DNA of 64,000 bases from Mesonia aquimarina (GTDB taxonomy: Bacteria; Bacteroidota; Bacteroidia; Flavobacteriales; Flavobacteriaceae): the NCBI RefSeq assembly GCF_003667275.1, contig NZ_RCNV01000001.1, positions 124,001-188,000 on the forward strand, in the 5' to 3' direction. A program made the translations under genes and the position numbers. Shown here piece by piece: positions 1 through 8,532 of the stretch. A model generated the notes under the pieces. The model was given only the letters and a program-made list of their open reading frames with translations, had not been told where the DNA came from and searched no databases. How positions within the stretch are numbered: the stretch's first letter is position 1; each line of letters opens with the position of its first letter.

Positions 1-10
1 GGGTGATTTG

Positions 11-391
11 CTATTTTACAGCAATGGCACTAATTTCTACATTCACAAATTTTGGTAGATTGGCTACTTCAACAGTTTCTCGAGCAGGTGCGGTTTCTTC
101 ATCAAAATAAGTGGCATATACGTTATTAATTTCAGCAAAATTATTCATATCGCTAATAAAAATGGAGGTTTTTACCACATTTTCTAAGGTCATTTCAGCT
201 TCGTCTAGAATTGCTTTTAAATTTTCCATCACCAACCGCGTTTCATTTTCTAAAGAGTCGGTTACTAATTCGTTTGTGTCTGGATCTAAAGCAATTTGTC
301 CTGAAACGTATAATGTATCTTTAATTAAAACTGCTTGATTATAAGGACCAATAGGAGCAGGGGCATTTTTTGTAGTGATAATTTTTTTCAT
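11..391 (-). CDS. ridA: RidA family enamine/imine deaminase
   Basis: RidA (YjgF/YER057c/UK114 family) hydrolyses reactive 2-aminoacrylate and related imines released by PLP enzymes, acting as a cytosolic trimer. The 126-residue protein has the usual family length and the expected landmarks: N-terminal APIGPYNQA, the GQIALDP segment, and the C-terminal PARETVEVANLP stretch holding the substrate-carboxylate arginine (R104), followed by E119 near the end. The ATG at 391 is the only sensible start. It lies 13 nt downstream of the LptD-like gene on the same strand, so the two are probably co-transcribed. Family assignment is firm; the physiological substrate is inferred from the family. Confidence 0.95.
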   Translation of the reverse strand: MKKIITTKNAPAPIGPYNQAVLIKDTLYVSGQIALDPDTNELVTDSLENETRLVMENLKAILDEAEMTLENVVKTSIFISDMNNFAEINNVYATYFDEETAPARETVEVANLPKFVNVEISAIAVK

Positions 392-404
392 GTGCTGTAT
401 TATT

Positions 405-3107
405 TTATAAACTTCTATCCCGTTCTCTGTTTTTATCGTATTTAATATCGCTCAAGACGCTGGCTTTAATTCCGATAAAGAAATACCAAGAAGCTCTATT
501 TCCGAAAGGTGTCCAGTTAAAAGTCATTCGCCAACTCTCTAAATCTCGAGCAAAACGTAATTGTGTATAAGTAAATCCTTGATTTTTAAGATCGTAACCT
601 GAAGATGCTCCCACAGACCAACGCGGTGATAATTCTACATTCCCTGAAAACATAATTGAATGGGAAGAAATTTCACTATTTCGTGTAGCATTATCATAAG
701 TCATTGTGTAGGAAACTCGTAAATCCCAAGGAATTTTATAGTTATATCTTTCCGTGTCATTATTAACTACTTTTTCTTCCTCTTCTTTTTCATCATAGAA
801 CTCCCCATTTAAATCAGTAGATTTACCGAACAAATCATCCGGTCGGCCACCATTTCTGAAGGTTTCATTTTCTAATTCATCTGTATTTTCTTTGCCACCT
901 GTAAAATCTGAACTTGAAAAAGAATATCCAAAACTTACGTTTGCACGTGTTAACCTAAAGAGGCTTCCTCCATTATCAATATTTAATTGATCTATTCGTT
1001 GATTTTTATTATTCAACGCATACGGATCTAAAGCACCATTAAAATTGATATCAAATTTATCCTGTACAATAGGAAGTGTTCCTCTTATGGTTACCGGAGT
1101 TAATTTTAATGAATCTGCAGCAAGATCATAAGAGGTCGAAAATTGTAAGTTTTTCAGTAAGCTAATTTTCCTAGGTTCCTCACTAAGTGAATCTTTGGCT
1201 TCTACCTTAGCTTCAAAGTCATTTGTTACCGAAAGTCCAACCGAACTAGAATAGCGATTGTTAGGTGCTCCAAATAAAGTGTTCTGAAAGCGTGAATATT
1301 CAACAACTTCTTCTTCTAAACCGGAAGTTTCTGGAATAAGATAGCTATCGTAAAATTGATCAAATTTCGGATTAATATTATAACTAATCGAGGGTCGCAT
1401 CACATGACGAATGGCTTTAAACTTACTATCCTTATTAAATTTAAAAAGACCGTAAACAGTTGTTCCTATACTCGTATTAAAATTATAGGTCCTGTAAGAA
1501 TCAAATCCACCAACAGTATCAATTACGGTTTCTTGTTGTTGCTCGTCATACGACTGTCTGTAAGTTTTAAACAACCAATTTTCTTCAAATTGAGTTCCCG
1601 CACTAACACTAAAATATCTAAATAGTTTAAAGTTGGTATTAATTGGAATAGAATGTTTAATTCCAGTATTAGCATTTTTAAACATTTCCGGTTTAAAAAA
1701 TAGAGAATCTGTTGTTTGGTAACGATTTTCACCACGAATGTTATACTGTAAATTGATATTTTCTATAATACCTTTTTTTGTTCCGACTTTAGGAGCAAAC
1801 GGATAAATTCTGGCAACATTAGCTTGCAATGTTGGCAAGGTCATATTAATTTCTTGTGTTTGTGTGTTTTGATTGTGCGTGGCACTTAAGCTTAAATTAA
1901 CTTGTGGATCGCCTTCAAAAGTTTTAGAATAACTAACCGAAGAGCTCAAGTTATTATTCAGGAAATTCCCTGTGTTTGTTTGATTAATAGTTTGTTGATA
2001 ATACCTACTACTACCTAAGTTAACCGAAGCCTGAAAACGTGATGAAGGATTTGCTTTTTGATCTTGTTGATGCGTCCAACGCAAGTTGTAAATAGATTGC
2101 TCAGAAAAGTCAGGAAAACCGCGCTCTTCATTTAGTAATTTTTCATAACGAAAACTTACATTCCCTCTATATTGATACCGATTAGCGTAATTAGATTCTA
2201 ACCGAATCCCGTAACTTCCGTTGGTATAATAATCTCCTAAAACGGCAAGATCTGCATAATCACTTATCGCAAAATAATAACCACCGTTTTGTAAGAAATA
2301 ACCTCTGTTTTGGTTATCACCAAACGATGGAATTATAAAGCCTGAAGCACGTTCATCTGTTAATGGAAAATAACCAAAAGGTAAACCTATAGGTGTTGGA
2401 ACATCGGCAATGTACATATTAACAAATCCTGTAACTACTTTTTTATCAGGTACCATTTTAATTCTTCTGGCATAAAAATAATAGTCGGGATTATCAACGT
2501 CTTGTGCAGTAGTAAACTTCATGTTTTTCATGTAGTAAACCGAATCATTTTCTCTTTTGGTAGTTTCTGCTTTTAATTTAAACTCACCTTGTTCCGTTCT
2601 TGAATTATAAACTAGCGCTTTTTCGGTATCAAAATTAAAACGAATACTGTCGGGTTCAACCGTATTTTGCATTTGTGTAAATACCGGCTTTTGAGTATAT
2701 ACATCAGCAGAGTCTTGAATTCCAAAAGCATATACTTCATTTTTCTTGTTATCAAGAATAATCAATCCGGCTTTTATAGTCATATCCCCATAAACAATTT
2801 CGGCTTGATTATAGAGATAAACACGATCATTTTTTCTGTCAAATCGGATATAATCTTCAGCAGAATAGGTTACATCAGATTCAAGAAAACTTTGTTGTTG
2901 CGGTTTTACCGAGTCAATTTTAACCGAATCGCGTTCTTGTAAATTTATTTTTTCAGTAGGAACAAGCGTATCAATTTCTGGCGTATTTTCTTTTTCTACC
3001 GCAGGTATTCTGGGACGAGTAATCGTGTCAATTTCTTGAGCATGAATACTTTTGCTTAAAAATAGTATTGCAAAAATAAAAAGTATGTACGTTAAGTTTG
3101 TCTGCAA
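405..3107 (-). CDS. lptD: LptD-like outer-membrane LPS assembly protein
   Basis: This 900-residue protein resembles the proteins annotated in Flavobacteriia as putative LptD, which insert lipopolysaccharide into the outer leaflet of the outer membrane. An N-terminal signal peptide ending near HAQ is followed by a Ser/Thr/Pro-rich linker, an OstA-like beta-jellyroll region (about residues 80-230, including DMTIKAG and PIGLPFGYFPL) and a long Asn/aromatic-rich transmembrane beta-barrel to the C terminus. The only start that keeps the signal peptide is TTG at 3107, because an in-frame stop lies immediately upstream. A -7 box (TAATTTTG, 3155-3162) sits about 48 nt upstream. It diverges from the amidase gene. 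The assignment rests on architecture and gene order, since sequence similarity to proteobacterial LptD is weak. Confidence 0.85.
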   Translation of the reverse strand: MQTNLTYILFIFAILFLSKSIHAQEIDTITRPRIPAVEKENTPEIDTLVPTEKINLQERDSVKIDSVKPQQQSFLESDVTYSAEDYIRFDRKNDRVYLYNQAEIVYGDMTIKAGLIILDNKKNEVYAFGIQDSADVYTQKPVFTQMQNTVEPDSIRFNFDTEKALVYNSRTEQGEFKLKAETTKRENDSVYYMKNMKFTTAQDVDNPDYYFYARRIKMVPDKKVVTGFVNMYIADVPTPIGLPFGYFPLTDERASGFIIPSFGDNQNRGYFLQNGGYYFAISDYADLAVLGDYYTNGSYGIRLESNYANRYQYRGNVSFRYEKLLNEERGFPDFSEQSIYNLRWTHQQDQKANPSSRFQASVNLGSSRYYQQTINQTNTGNFLNNNLSSSVSYSKTFEGDPQVNLSLSATHNQNTQTQEINMTLPTLQANVARIYPFAPKVGTKKGIIENINLQYNIRGENRYQTTDSLFFKPEMFKNANTGIKHSIPINTNFKLFRYFSVSAGTQFEENWLFKTYRQSYDEQQQETVIDTVGGFDSYRTYNFNTSIGTTVYGLFKFNKDSKFKAIRHVMRPSISYNINPKFDQFYDSYLIPETSGLEEEVVEYSRFQNTLFGAPNNRYSSSVGLSVTNDFEAKVEAKDSLSEEPRKISLLKNLQFSTSYDLAADSLKLTPVTIRGTLPIVQDKFDINFNGALDPYALNNKNQRIDQLNIDNGGSLFRLTRANVSFGYSFSSSDFTGGKENTDELENETFRNGGRPDDLFGKSTDLNGEFYDEKEEEEKVVNNDTERYNYKIPWDLRVSYTMTYDNATRNSEISSHSIMFSGNVELSPRWSVGASSGYDLKNQGFTYTQLRFARDLESWRMTFNWTPFGNRASWYFFIGIKASVLSDIKYDKNRERDRSL

Positions 3108-3145
3108 TGCTTATAGTGCTATTTTTGTAAAGTTTGGCTTGCTTT

Positions 3146-3174
3146 TTGAATGCCCAAAATTACATATATTTTTG
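3146..3174 (+). promoter_or_regulatory. Promoter of the amidase gene
   Basis: A -33 TTG (3146-3148), an 18-nt spacer and a -7 box TATTTTTG (3167-3174) match the Bacteroidota housekeeping promoter (TTG, 17-23 nt, TAnnTTTG). Transcription would begin near 3180, ahead of the chosen ATG at 3242. Confidence 0.6.
3155..3162 (-). promoter_or_regulatory. -7 promoter box of lptD-ridA
   Basis: TAATTTTG read on the minus strand matches TAnnTTTG. It lies between the -33 and -7 elements of the divergent amidase promoter, so the two promoters overlap and may exclude each other. No clear -33 TTG is visible. Confidence 0.45.
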
Positions 3175-3241
3175 AAAGCTCGCCTGAGAAATTTATAAAA
3201 TAAAGTCAATCGTGATAAACAAACTTAATCAGTTATTCTTT

Positions 3242-4330
3242 ATGAAAAAGAATTTAGTTCATTTTTTCTTACTTCTCGTTTTTTTGGTAAGCATTAGTTT
3301 TTCAGTAGAAGCCTCTCAAAATCCAGCTAATAAAAAATTTATAGTAGTAATTGATGCTGGCCATGGAGGTAAAGATTCGGGGAATAGTTGGCACGGATTT
3401 AAAGAAAAACATATAGCGTTGGATATAGCTTTAAAAGTTGGTAAGGCTTTAGAAGCAAAAGAAAACATAAAAGTAATTTATACCAGAAAAACTGATGTTT
3501 TTATTCCATTACACAAACGGGCAGAAATTGCCAATAGTGCAAATGCAGATTTATTTGTTTCTGTACATTGTAATGGTCATGATTCTAATGCACATGGTAC
3601 TGAAACTTTTGTTTTAGGACTCCATAGAAGTAAGGATAATTTAGAAATAGCCATGAAAGAAAACTCTGTAATTTATTTAGAAGAAAATTATGAAGTAAAA
3701 TATGATGGTTTTGATCCAAACGACCCTGCATCTTATATGGGAATGACTTTAATGCAAGAAGAATACTTAGATCAAAGTGTCTTATTAGCTGATTTTATTC
3801 AAAAAGAATATACGGGCAATTTAAAAAGAGTTGATAGAGGAGTTAAACAAGCAGGTTTTTTAGTTCTTCGTGAGACTTATATGCCAAGTGTACTTACCGA
3901 AGTTGGATTTCTTAGTTATAAACCCGAAGGTTCATATTTAAATTCTAGTAAAGGAAAAGGAGAAGTTTCAAAGTCTATTGTCAATGGTATAAAAGACTAT
4001 ATCAATAGTATTAACCTTTATAATAATGAAGCAAATACTGCTCCTAAAAAATCTGAAATCTATGAAGACGTTACTTTTAAAGTTCAATTAGCTGCAGGTT
4101 CTACGCCCTTAGAAACGGCTCCTTATAACTTTAAAGGTTTAACAGGAGTAACTCGAGAAAAAGAAGGCAAATTATACAAGTATTATGTTGGGGAAACTTC
4201 AGACTATCTAGCCATACAAGCTAAACAAAGACTTGCAAAGGAAAAAGGATATTCCAGCTGTTATATTGTAGCTTTTAGAAAAGGAAAGAAAATTAGCGTT
4301 AATGAGGCGTTAAAAACTAAAGCTAAATAG
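3242..4330 (+). CDS. N-acetylmuramoyl-L-alanine amidase (Amidase_3) with SPOR-like tail
   Basis: This is a zinc amidase that cuts the bond between N-acetylmuramate and the stem peptide, probably for cell separation. The start is placed at ATG 3242, giving 362 residues, because a classic signal peptide (MKKNLVHFFLLLVFLVSISF) begins there; the longer GTG-3212 frame adds ten polar residues before it. Zinc ligands and catalytic residues are visible: H41 in VIDAGHGGKDSG, E55, H109 in FVSVHCNGH and E220 in VLTEVGFLS. The C-terminal ~80 residues (FKVQLAAGS ... YIVAFRKGK) look like a SPOR domain, which binds denuded glycan at division sites. It lies upstream of the MlaD-like gene, an order common in flavobacteria. 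Confidence in the catalytic family is high. Confidence 0.93.
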   Translation: MKKNLVHFFLLLVFLVSISFSVEASQNPANKKFIVVIDAGHGGKDSGNSWHGFKEKHIALDIALKVGKALEAKENIKVIYTRKTDVFIPLHKRAEIANSANADLFVSVHCNGHDSNAHGTETFVLGLHRSKDNLEIAMKENSVIYLEENYEVKYDGFDPNDPASYMGMTLMQEEYLDQSVLLADFIQKEYTGNLKRVDRGVKQAGFLVLRETYMPSVLTEVGFLSYKPEGSYLNSSKGKGEVSKSIVNGIKDYINSINLYNNEANTAPKKSEIYEDVTFKVQLAAGSTPLETAPYNFKGLTGVTREKEGKLYKYYVGETSDYLAIQAKQRLAKEKGYSSCYIVAFRKGKKISVNEALKTKAK

Positions 4331-4354
4331 TTCAACTTTTCTATATTTAATCCT

Positions 4355-4362
4355 TAAATTTG
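4355..4362 (+). promoter_or_regulatory. -7 promoter box before the MlaD-like gene
   Basis: TAAATTTG matches the TAnnTTTG consensus and lies 22 nt before the TTG start at 4385. No convincing -33 TTG is present. It may add a separate start for the downstream genes. Confidence 0.45.
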
Positions 4363-4384
4363 TCATTCACTAAATTTTATTCAT

Positions 4385-5332
4385 TTGAAACTAACCAAAG
4401 AAGTTAAAACTGCCTTACTCGTTATCGTTGCCATAATATTATTGGTATTTGGGTACAGTTTTCTTAAAGGAAATAATCTTTTAGAATCTAACAGAACTTT
4501 TTATGCTGTTTACGACAATGTAGAAGGTTTAGCAAAGTCCTCAAAAGTCACTATAAATGGGTTACAAGTAGGTAGCGTTACCGATATTACTTTTTTAAAC
4601 GAAAAAGGAAAACTATTGGTAAGTATGACTGTACAAAGTGATTTTCAGTTTTCTGATAATAGTGTAGCTCAGATTTATGGAGGTGGAATTATTGGAGGTA
4701 AGTCCATGGCAATTCTTCCAAAATATGAAGGTTCGCAAGCAAAAAGCGGCGATACATTAATAGGGGAAATTGATGAAGGTTTACTAGAATTAGTAAACGA
4801 CAGGTTAACACCTTTACAAAAAAAGGTAGAAAATGCAGTTACCAGTGCAGATTCTGTCTTAACAGGAGTTACAAAAATTCTTGATCCAGAAACACAAAAA
4901 AACCTAAAAGAATCTATAAAGAAGTTTAATAATAGCATGGAATCTTTTCAAGGCATTACAGCTTCTTTAGACGGACTTTTATCAGAAAATAGTGGTAAAT
5001 TAAACCGTACATTTACAAATCTAGATGAAACTTCTGCTAATTTCAATAAGTTTTCTGACACTTTAGCACAGGTAAATATGAATAAATTAGTAGGTGATTT
5101 TGAAAATGTTATTAATGATTTTCAACAAATTTCTAACGATTTAAATAACGGAAAAGGAACCGCTGGTAAGTTATTAAATGATGAAAGTGTTTATAATAAT
5201 TTAGATAACGCCACGCGTCAATTAGAAGAATTACTTCAAGACATCAAACTAAATCCTAAACGCTATGTTCATTTTTCTGTTTTCGGAAAAAACAACAAGC
5301 AATATGAAAAACCAGAAGATTCATTAAAGTAA
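4385..5332 (+). CDS. MlaD/MCE family lipid-transport protein
   Basis: MCE-domain proteins bind lipids in the periplasm for trafficking between membranes. The 315-residue protein has one N-terminal anchor (about residues 8-25, TALLVIVAIILLVFGYSFLK), an MCE domain at about 35-115 (FYAVYDNVEGLAKSSKVTINGLQVG is split around its start; IYGGGIIGGKSMAI near its end), and a long helical C-terminal region rich in Asn, Leu and Ser. The start is TTG at 4385, since no ATG precedes the membrane anchor. The ABC ATPase and permease partners (MlaF/E type) are not adjacent and must be encoded elsewhere. It lies 6 nt before the Fe-S membrane protein gene. Confidence 0.85.
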   Translation: MKLTKEVKTALLVIVAIILLVFGYSFLKGNNLLESNRTFYAVYDNVEGLAKSSKVTINGLQVGSVTDITFLNEKGKLLVSMTVQSDFQFSDNSVAQIYGGGIIGGKSMAILPKYEGSQAKSGDTLIGEIDEGLLELVNDRLTPLQKKVENAVTSADSVLTGVTKILDPETQKNLKESIKKFNNSMESFQGITASLDGLLSENSGKLNRTFTNLDETSANFNKFSDTLAQVNMNKLVGDFENVINDFQQISNDLNNGKGTAGKLLNDESVYNNLDNATRQLEELLQDIKLNPKRYVHFSVFGKNNKQYEKPEDSLK

Positions 5333-5338
5333 AAACCT

Positions 5339-6688
5339 ATGCAACTAATCGCTCAAATCCTTTTTATAATCGCCTTTGTTTTTGGAGTTGGATTTTTTAT
5401 AAGAAATATTCGTAAACTTACGCGAAACATCAAATTAGGAAAAGATATTGACCGCACTGACAATCCTAAAGAACGTTTTGCTAATATGGCAAGAGTAGCT
5501 TTGGGGCAATCTAAAATGGTACGTCGTCCTATCGCGGGGATTATGCATATTTTTGTTTATGTTGGTTTTGTTATTATCAATATAGAAGTATTAGAAATAA
5601 TCATTGATGGTATTTTTGGAACACACAGAATTTTTTCTTTTTTAGGTGGGTTTTATGACTTCTTAATTGCTTCTTTTGAAATCTTAGCTTTATTAGTTTT
5701 AATAGGTGTTATTGTATTTTGGTTACGTAGAAATATTCAGAAAATAAAACGTTTTTGGGCTAATGAAATGAAAGGCTGGCCAAAAAATGATGCCAATTAT
5801 ATTTTATATTTTGAGATGGTCCTTATGGCCTTGTTCCTTATTATGAATGCTACCGATTACCAATTACAATTAAATGGAGCAGATCATTATGCAAATGAAG
5901 CCGGAATTATGGGAAGCTTTCCCGTAAGTCAATATTTACTTCCACTTTTTGATGGGCTTAGCAATGCAACACTTATAATTGTAGAACGCGCTGCGTGGTG
6001 GCTTCATATTTTAGGAATTTTATTCTTCTTAAATTATCTTTACTACTCAAAACACCTTCATATATTATTAGCTTTTCCTAATACCTATTATGCTAACCTA
6101 AAGCCTAAAGGAGAATTTAATAACCTAGAGTCAGTAACAAACGAAGTGAAATTAATGATGGATCCTTCCGCAGATCCATTTGCTGCTCCAGATCCAGATG
6201 AAGATGAGCAAGTTCCCGAAAAATTTGGAGCTAGTGATGCTACCGATTTAAATTGGGTTCAGCTATTAAACGCTTACACCTGTACAGAGTGTGGACGCTG
6301 TACTTCAGAATGTCCGGCCAACCAAACCGGTAAAAAATTATCACCAAGAAAAATTATGATGGATACCCGAGATCGTCTAGAAGAAATAGGGGAGAACATC
6401 AATAAAAATGGGGAATACAAAGCAGAAGAAGATAATAAGCAATTATTAAACGACTATATTACAAAAGAAGAATTGTGGGCCTGTACCACATGTAATGCTT
6501 GTGTAGAAGCTTGTCCAATTGGCATAGATCCTTTATCAATTATTATGGACATGCGTCGTTATTTGGTAATGGAAGAAAGTGCAGCTCCAAATGAATTGAA
6601 TGTTGCTATGAGTAACATTGAAAATAATGGAGCTCCTTGGCCTTATAACCAAATGGATCGCTTAAATTGGGCTAAAGAAGAAGCTTAA
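5339..6688 (+). CDS. Membrane-bound 4Fe-4S oxidoreductase subunit
   Basis: A 449-residue electron-transfer subunit with an N-terminal helix, three or four further membrane helices up to about residue 250 (NarI/DsrM-like region), then a soluble domain with two 4Fe-4S motifs: CTECGRCTSECP starting at C315 and CTTCNACVEACP starting at C382. It lacks the cysteine-rich CCG module that HdrD/GlpC-type proteins carry at the C terminus; that module is encoded separately by the gene at 7159. The two proteins therefore probably form one membrane complex that moves electrons to or from the quinone pool. The substrate cannot be deduced. A HAD-like gene follows after 3 nt. Confidence 0.85.
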   Translation: MQLIAQILFIIAFVFGVGFFIRNIRKLTRNIKLGKDIDRTDNPKERFANMARVALGQSKMVRRPIAGIMHIFVYVGFVIINIEVLEIIIDGIFGTHRIFSFLGGFYDFLIASFEILALLVLIGVIVFWLRRNIQKIKRFWANEMKGWPKNDANYILYFEMVLMALFLIMNATDYQLQLNGADHYANEAGIMGSFPVSQYLLPLFDGLSNATLIIVERAAWWLHILGILFFLNYLYYSKHLHILLAFPNTYYANLKPKGEFNNLESVTNEVKLMMDPSADPFAAPDPDEDEQVPEKFGASDATDLNWVQLLNAYTCTECGRCTSECPANQTGKKLSPRKIMMDTRDRLEEIGENINKNGEYKAEEDNKQLLNDYITKEELWACTTCNACVEACPIGIDPLSIIMDMRRYLVMEESAAPNELNVAMSNIENNGAPWPYNQMDRLNWAKEEA

Positions 6689-6691
6689 TTT

Positions 6692-7138
6692 ATGGAGGGT
6701 GAAAAAAAGAATATCGAAAAATTGTTACAAGAGAAATCAGAAGATGGTTCTCACGTTAGTCCTATCTTGCCTTCAAAAATTAAGAATTTTTTAGTTGATA
6801 TTGATGGAACAATTACTGAAGATGTTCCTAATGAAGAACCTGAGCGCATGGAAACTTGCGAACCTTATTTAGATGCGCTAGAAACCGTAAACAAATGGTA
6901 TGATCAAGGACACAGAATTTGCTTTTTTACTTCTCGAACAGAAGCACATCGTGAAGTAACAGAAGCTTGGTTGAAAACACATAATTTTAAATACCATACA
7001 TTATTAATGGGTAAACCAAGAGGCGGTAATTATCATTGGATTGATAATCATATGGTTCAAGCTACACGTTATAAAGGAAAATTTACAGATTTAATTGAAA
7101 AAAAACATACTATTCAAGTCTTTAAAGACCACGAATAA
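6692..7138 (+). CDS. Small HAD-like phosphatase
   Basis: A 148-residue soluble protein with HAD-superfamily motifs: LVDIDGT (nucleophile D36 and acid D38), the Ser/Thr motif FFTSRTEAHRE, a lysine in MGKPRGG and the acidic segment HWIDNHM. This is a minimal cap-less HAD fold. The substrate is unknown. It is sandwiched between the membrane Fe-S subunit and the CCG-domain subunit with gaps of 3 and about 20 nt, so it is almost certainly co-expressed with them. I see no residues typical of sugar isomerases, so a phosphoheptose isomerase label would not be justified. Confidence 0.75.
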   Translation: MEGEKKNIEKLLQEKSEDGSHVSPILPSKIKNFLVDIDGTITEDVPNEEPERMETCEPYLDALETVNKWYDQGHRICFFTSRTEAHREVTEAWLKTHNFKYHTLLMGKPRGGNYHWIDNHMVQATRYKGKFTDLIEKKHTIQVFKDHE

Positions 7139-7158
7139 ATAGCATAAAAAAATTGATT

Positions 7159-7950
7159 ATGGCAGAAGCAATAAAAGTACCGACAATGGCAGAGTATATG
7201 GCAGAAGGAAAAAAACCCGAAGTGCTTTTTTGGGTTGGTTGTGCCGGAAGCTTTGATGATAGAGCCAAAAAAATAACCAAAGCTTTTGTAAAAATTCTTT
7301 CTAAAGCCGGTGTAGAATTTGCTGTTTTAGGAACCGAAGAAAGTTGTACTGGAGATCCTGCAAAACGTTCAGGAAATGAGTTTTTATTTCAAATGCAAGC
7401 GGTCACTAATATTGAAGTATTAAACGGTTATGAAATCAAAAAAATAGTAACGGCTTGTCCACACTGTTTTAATACCATAAAAAACGAATATCCAGAATTG
7501 GGTGGAAATTACGACGTAGTTCACCACACACAATTCTTGAAATCCTTATTAGAAGAAGGACGCTTAAAAGTTGAAGGCGGTAAATTTAAAGGTAAACGAA
7601 TTACTTTTCACGATCCCTGCTATTTAGGAAGAGCAAACAACGAATATGAAGCTCCACGTGATTTGCTGAGAAAGCTAGAAGTTGAGCTTATTGAAATGCG
7701 TAAATGCAAGAAAAATGGCTTATGTTGTGGCGCAGGAGGCGGACAAATGTTCAAAGAGCCTGAAAAAGGAAATAAAGACGTTAATATAGAACGTACCGAA
7801 CAAGCCATAGAAACTAATCCTGAAGTCATTGCTGCCGGTTGTCCATTCTGTAATACAATGATGACCGATGGTGTAAAAGGAAAAGATAAAGAAGGTAATA
7901 TTGAAGTAAAAGATGTTGCCGAAATGATTGCTGAAGCTGAAGAATTGTAA
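7159..7950 (+). CDS. CCG-domain Fe-S oxidoreductase subunit (HdrB/GlpC-type)
   Basis: A 263-residue soluble protein with two cysteine-rich CCG-type motifs (C-x34-CC-x~36-C-x2-C): C28, C63, C100, C103, where the second cysteine of the pair is missing (Ser-Cys instead of Cys-Cys), and a complete copy at C154, C189-C190, C228, C231. Such modules ligate a non-cubane cluster or act as the catalytic site in heterodisulfide reductase, glycolate and lactate oxidases. The start is ATG 7159; the longer frame begins at TTG 7153. It is the probable soluble partner of the membrane subunit at 5339, being the part that protein lacks. The oxidised substrate is unknown. Confidence 0.87.
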   Translation: MAEAIKVPTMAEYMAEGKKPEVLFWVGCAGSFDDRAKKITKAFVKILSKAGVEFAVLGTEESCTGDPAKRSGNEFLFQMQAVTNIEVLNGYEIKKIVTACPHCFNTIKNEYPELGGNYDVVHHTQFLKSLLEEGRLKVEGGKFKGKRITFHDPCYLGRANNEYEAPRDLLRKLEVELIEMRKCKKNGLCCGAGGGQMFKEPEKGNKDVNIERTEQAIETNPEVIAAGCPFCNTMMTDGVKGKDKEGNIEVKDVAEMIAEAEEL

Positions 7951-7978
7951 TTAAAACGCTCCCTAAATTTTAAAACCT

Positions 7979-8461
7979 ATGCTTGTTCCTTTTGATAGTT
8001 TACCAAATGATGCTAGAATTTGGATATACCAATCTAATAGACCTTTTACTGAAGATGAATTAAAAAAAATTAAGCCCCAATTAGATCAGTTTATTGAAAA
8101 TTGGACTGCACATGGTGCTAATTTAAAATCAGGTTATGTAATGCCTTACAACCGTTTTATTATCTTAGGATTAGATCAAGATATAAACGCCGCTAGTGGT
8201 TGTTCTATAGATGCTTCAGTTCATTTTGTACAATCATTAGAAAAAGAATATCAAGTAGATTTATTAGATAAAATGAATGTCACTTTTAAGCAAGGAGAAT
8301 TTATAGCTTATAAGCCCTTAGCAGATTTCAAAAAATTAGTGAAGAATAAATCTGTCTCACCAAAAACTATTGTTTTTAATAATTTGGTGAATACGAAAGA
8401 AGAATATCAATTTGATTGGGAAATTCCTTTACAAGAAAGCTGGCATAATCGCTTTTTATAA
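7979..8461 (+). CDS. Conserved flavobacterial protein of unknown function
   Basis: A 160-residue soluble protein beginning MLVPFDSLPNDARIWIYQSNR. Relatives in Flavobacteriia are, as I recall, often labelled ABC transporter ATPase, but this sequence has no Walker A, Walker B or ABC signature motif, so that name is unsupported. It has one conserved-looking GCSIDASVHFVQSLEK segment with a cysteine and histidine. It follows the CCG subunit after 28 nt on the same strand and may be the last gene of that transcript. No function is assigned. Confidence 0.7.
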   Translation: MLVPFDSLPNDARIWIYQSNRPFTEDELKKIKPQLDQFIENWTAHGANLKSGYVMPYNRFIILGLDQDINAASGCSIDASVHFVQSLEKEYQVDLLDKMNVTFKQGEFIAYKPLADFKKLVKNKSVSPKTIVFNNLVNTKEEYQFDWEIPLQESWHNRFL

Positions 8462-8532
8462 AAAATTCAGTTAAAAAATAATACTTGGTTTCATTATTGC
8501 ACGTTGTCTTTTCGTAAAAAGTGCTCTTATTC

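Noticed and set aside
7979-8461. ABC transporter ATPase label for the 160-residue protein
   Set aside because: No Walker A, Walker B or signature motif is present.
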